DNA of 7,184 nt from Alphaproteobacteria bacterium (GTDB lineage: Bacteria > Pseudomonadota > Alphaproteobacteria > GCA-2731375): the NCBI GenBank assembly GCA_030746295.1, contig JASLMY010000247.1, forward strand, positions 1 through 7,184, in the 5' to 3' direction. The translations under genes and the position numbers were made by a program. Below are positions 6,579-7,184 of this stretch, piece by piece. The notes under the pieces are model-generated. The model worked only from the letters and a program-made list of their open reading frames with translations. It did not search any database and was not told where the DNA came from. Position 1 is the stretch's first letter, and each line of letters begins with the position of its first letter.

Positions 6579-6997
6579 CCGACGATGTCGAGGGCGGAAA
6601 AGAAGTAGCCGATCTCGAAGGCCGCGGTCTCGGGCGCGTCGGAGCCGTGCGCCGAGTTGGCCTCGATCGATTCCGCGAAGTCGGCGCGGATGGTGCCGGG
6701 TGCGGCCTCGGCCGGGTTGGTGGCGCCCATGACTTCGCGGTTCTTGGCGATCGCGTCCTCGCCTTCCAGAACCTGTACGACGACCGGGCCTGAGCTCATG
6801 AACGCGCACAAGGAGTCGAAGAACGGCCGTTCGGCGTGGACGTGATAGAAGCCCTCGGCCTGGGCCCGCGTCAGCTGGATGCGGCGCTGCGCGACGACGC
6901 GGAGGCCGGCGTCCTCGAGCCGCTGCAAAATTGCGCCCGTCAGGTTCCGCCGGGTGGCGTCGGGCTTGATGATCGATAACGTGCGCTCGATCGCCAT
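6575..6997 (-). CDS. ndk: Nucleoside diphosphate kinase
   Basis: Transfers the gamma-phosphate from ATP to nucleoside diphosphates through a phosphohistidine, balancing NTP and dNTP pools in the cytoplasm. The 140-residue product is the standard bacterial length. It shows [11 protein letters not shown] near the N-terminus (Lys11 in the nucleotide site), [18 protein letters not shown], and the active-site block ANSAHGSD with catalytic His117. It ends in the usual EIGYFF segment. The frame is open upstream, but the start read as CAT at 6995-6997 gives the family N-terminus [14 protein letters not shown] ribosome binding site (plus-strand 7009-7013) lies 11 bases upstream. The stop (CTA at 6575-6577 on the plus strand) overlaps the stop of the DUF2459 gene, and no terminator is visible between these convergent genes. 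Confidence 0.98.
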   Translation of the reverse strand: MAIERTLSIIKPDATRRNLTGAILQRLEDAGLRVVAQRRIQLTRAQAEGFYHVHAERPFFDSLCAFMSSGPVVVQVLEGEDAIAKNREVMGATNPAEAAPGTIRADFAESIEANSAHGSDAPETAAFEIGYFFSALDIVG

Positions 6998-7039
6998 GGT
7001 CGTTGTCACTCCCTTTGTGCACTGCAAAAAGCCGGGCGC

Positions 7040-7068
7040 GTTATATCGGCTTCGCCCAGGCCCCGCAA
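7040..7068 (-). promoter_or_regulatory. Promoter for ndk
   Basis: Read on the minus strand, TTGCGG (plus 7063-7068) is followed after exactly 17 bases by TATAAC (plus 7040-7045, 5 of 6 matches to TATAAT). Transcription would begin near 7033, giving a leader of about 36 bases. The opposite strand over the same AT-rich core reads TTATATC, so the divergent ABC-F gene may use an overlapping promoter, but no good -35 accompanies it. Confidence 0.6.
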
Positions 7069-7088
7069 CCGTGATAGAAGGCGCCGCT

Positions 7089-7184
7089 ATGCTCAGGCTC
7101 GACGACGTCACCTACCGTATTGCCGGGCGCCCGATCTTCGAAGGCGCCAGCGTCCATCTGCCCGTCGGCCACAAGGTCGGCGTC
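7089..7184 (+). CDS. ABC-F family ATPase, 5' end only
   Basis: Only the first 32 codons are present; the gene runs off the window before the Walker A motif. The visible peptide ([20 protein letters not shown], then a segment ending GHKVGV) is the typical first strand and hairpin of ABC-F proteins, the soluble duplicated-ATPase family that acts on ribosomes or, in some members, has unknown targets. Which subgroup (Uup, EttA, YheS or another) cannot be told from this much. A good ribosome binding site, AGAAGG at 7076-7081, lies 7 bases before the ATG. It is divergent from ndk, with 91 bases between the two starts. An ordinary ABC transporter ATPase is a less likely reading. Confidence 0.8.
   Translation, partial: MLRLDDVTYRIAGRPIFEGASVHLPVGHKVGV

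Overview
The window looks like an ordinary chromosomal stretch of a GC-rich alphaproteobacterium, most like Rhodospirillales. The basis is the high GC (about two thirds in the genes), the alphaproteobacterial form of ribosomal protein S4 (no zinc-binding cysteines, N-terminus [10 protein letters not shown]), the HIGN variant of the HIGH motif in cysteinyl-tRNA synthetase, and the mix of neighbours. The lineage is inferred from sequence feel, not from a search.

Layout: positions 1-222 are a lower-GC stretch with no gene I can support. A tight plus-strand cluster follows: cysS (cysteinyl-tRNA synthetase), cimA (citramalate synthase, junction with cysS overlapping or nearly so) and trmJ (tRNA 2'-O-methyltransferase, 17 bases after cimA). 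The 189-base gap 4001-4189 holds a palindromic patch that looks like a dispersed repeat, then a strong sigma-70-type promoter and a foldable leader for rpsD (ribosomal protein S4). rpsD ends at a clear intrinsic terminator (4834-4870). Next come ilvE (branched-chain aminotransferase) and an exported DUF2459/TIGR02117-family protein, both plus strand. ndk (nucleoside diphosphate kinase) lies on the minus strand and converges on the DUF2459 gene so closely that their stop codons share one CTAG. ndk has its own promoter, divergent from an ABC-F ATPase gene that runs off the right edge.

Function: translation is the main theme (cysS, trmJ, rpsD, probably the ABC-F protein). A second theme is isoleucine synthesis: CimA makes the precursor of 2-oxobutanoate from pyruvate and acetyl-CoA, and IlvE does the last transamination. 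ndk supplies nucleoside triphosphates. I see no mobile element, CRISPR array, RNA gene, phage gene or defence system. The points most worth a second look are the rpsD promoter and leader, the possible dispersed repeat before it, the low-GC patch at the 3' end of cysS, and the conserved His/Cys pair in the DUF2459 protein.
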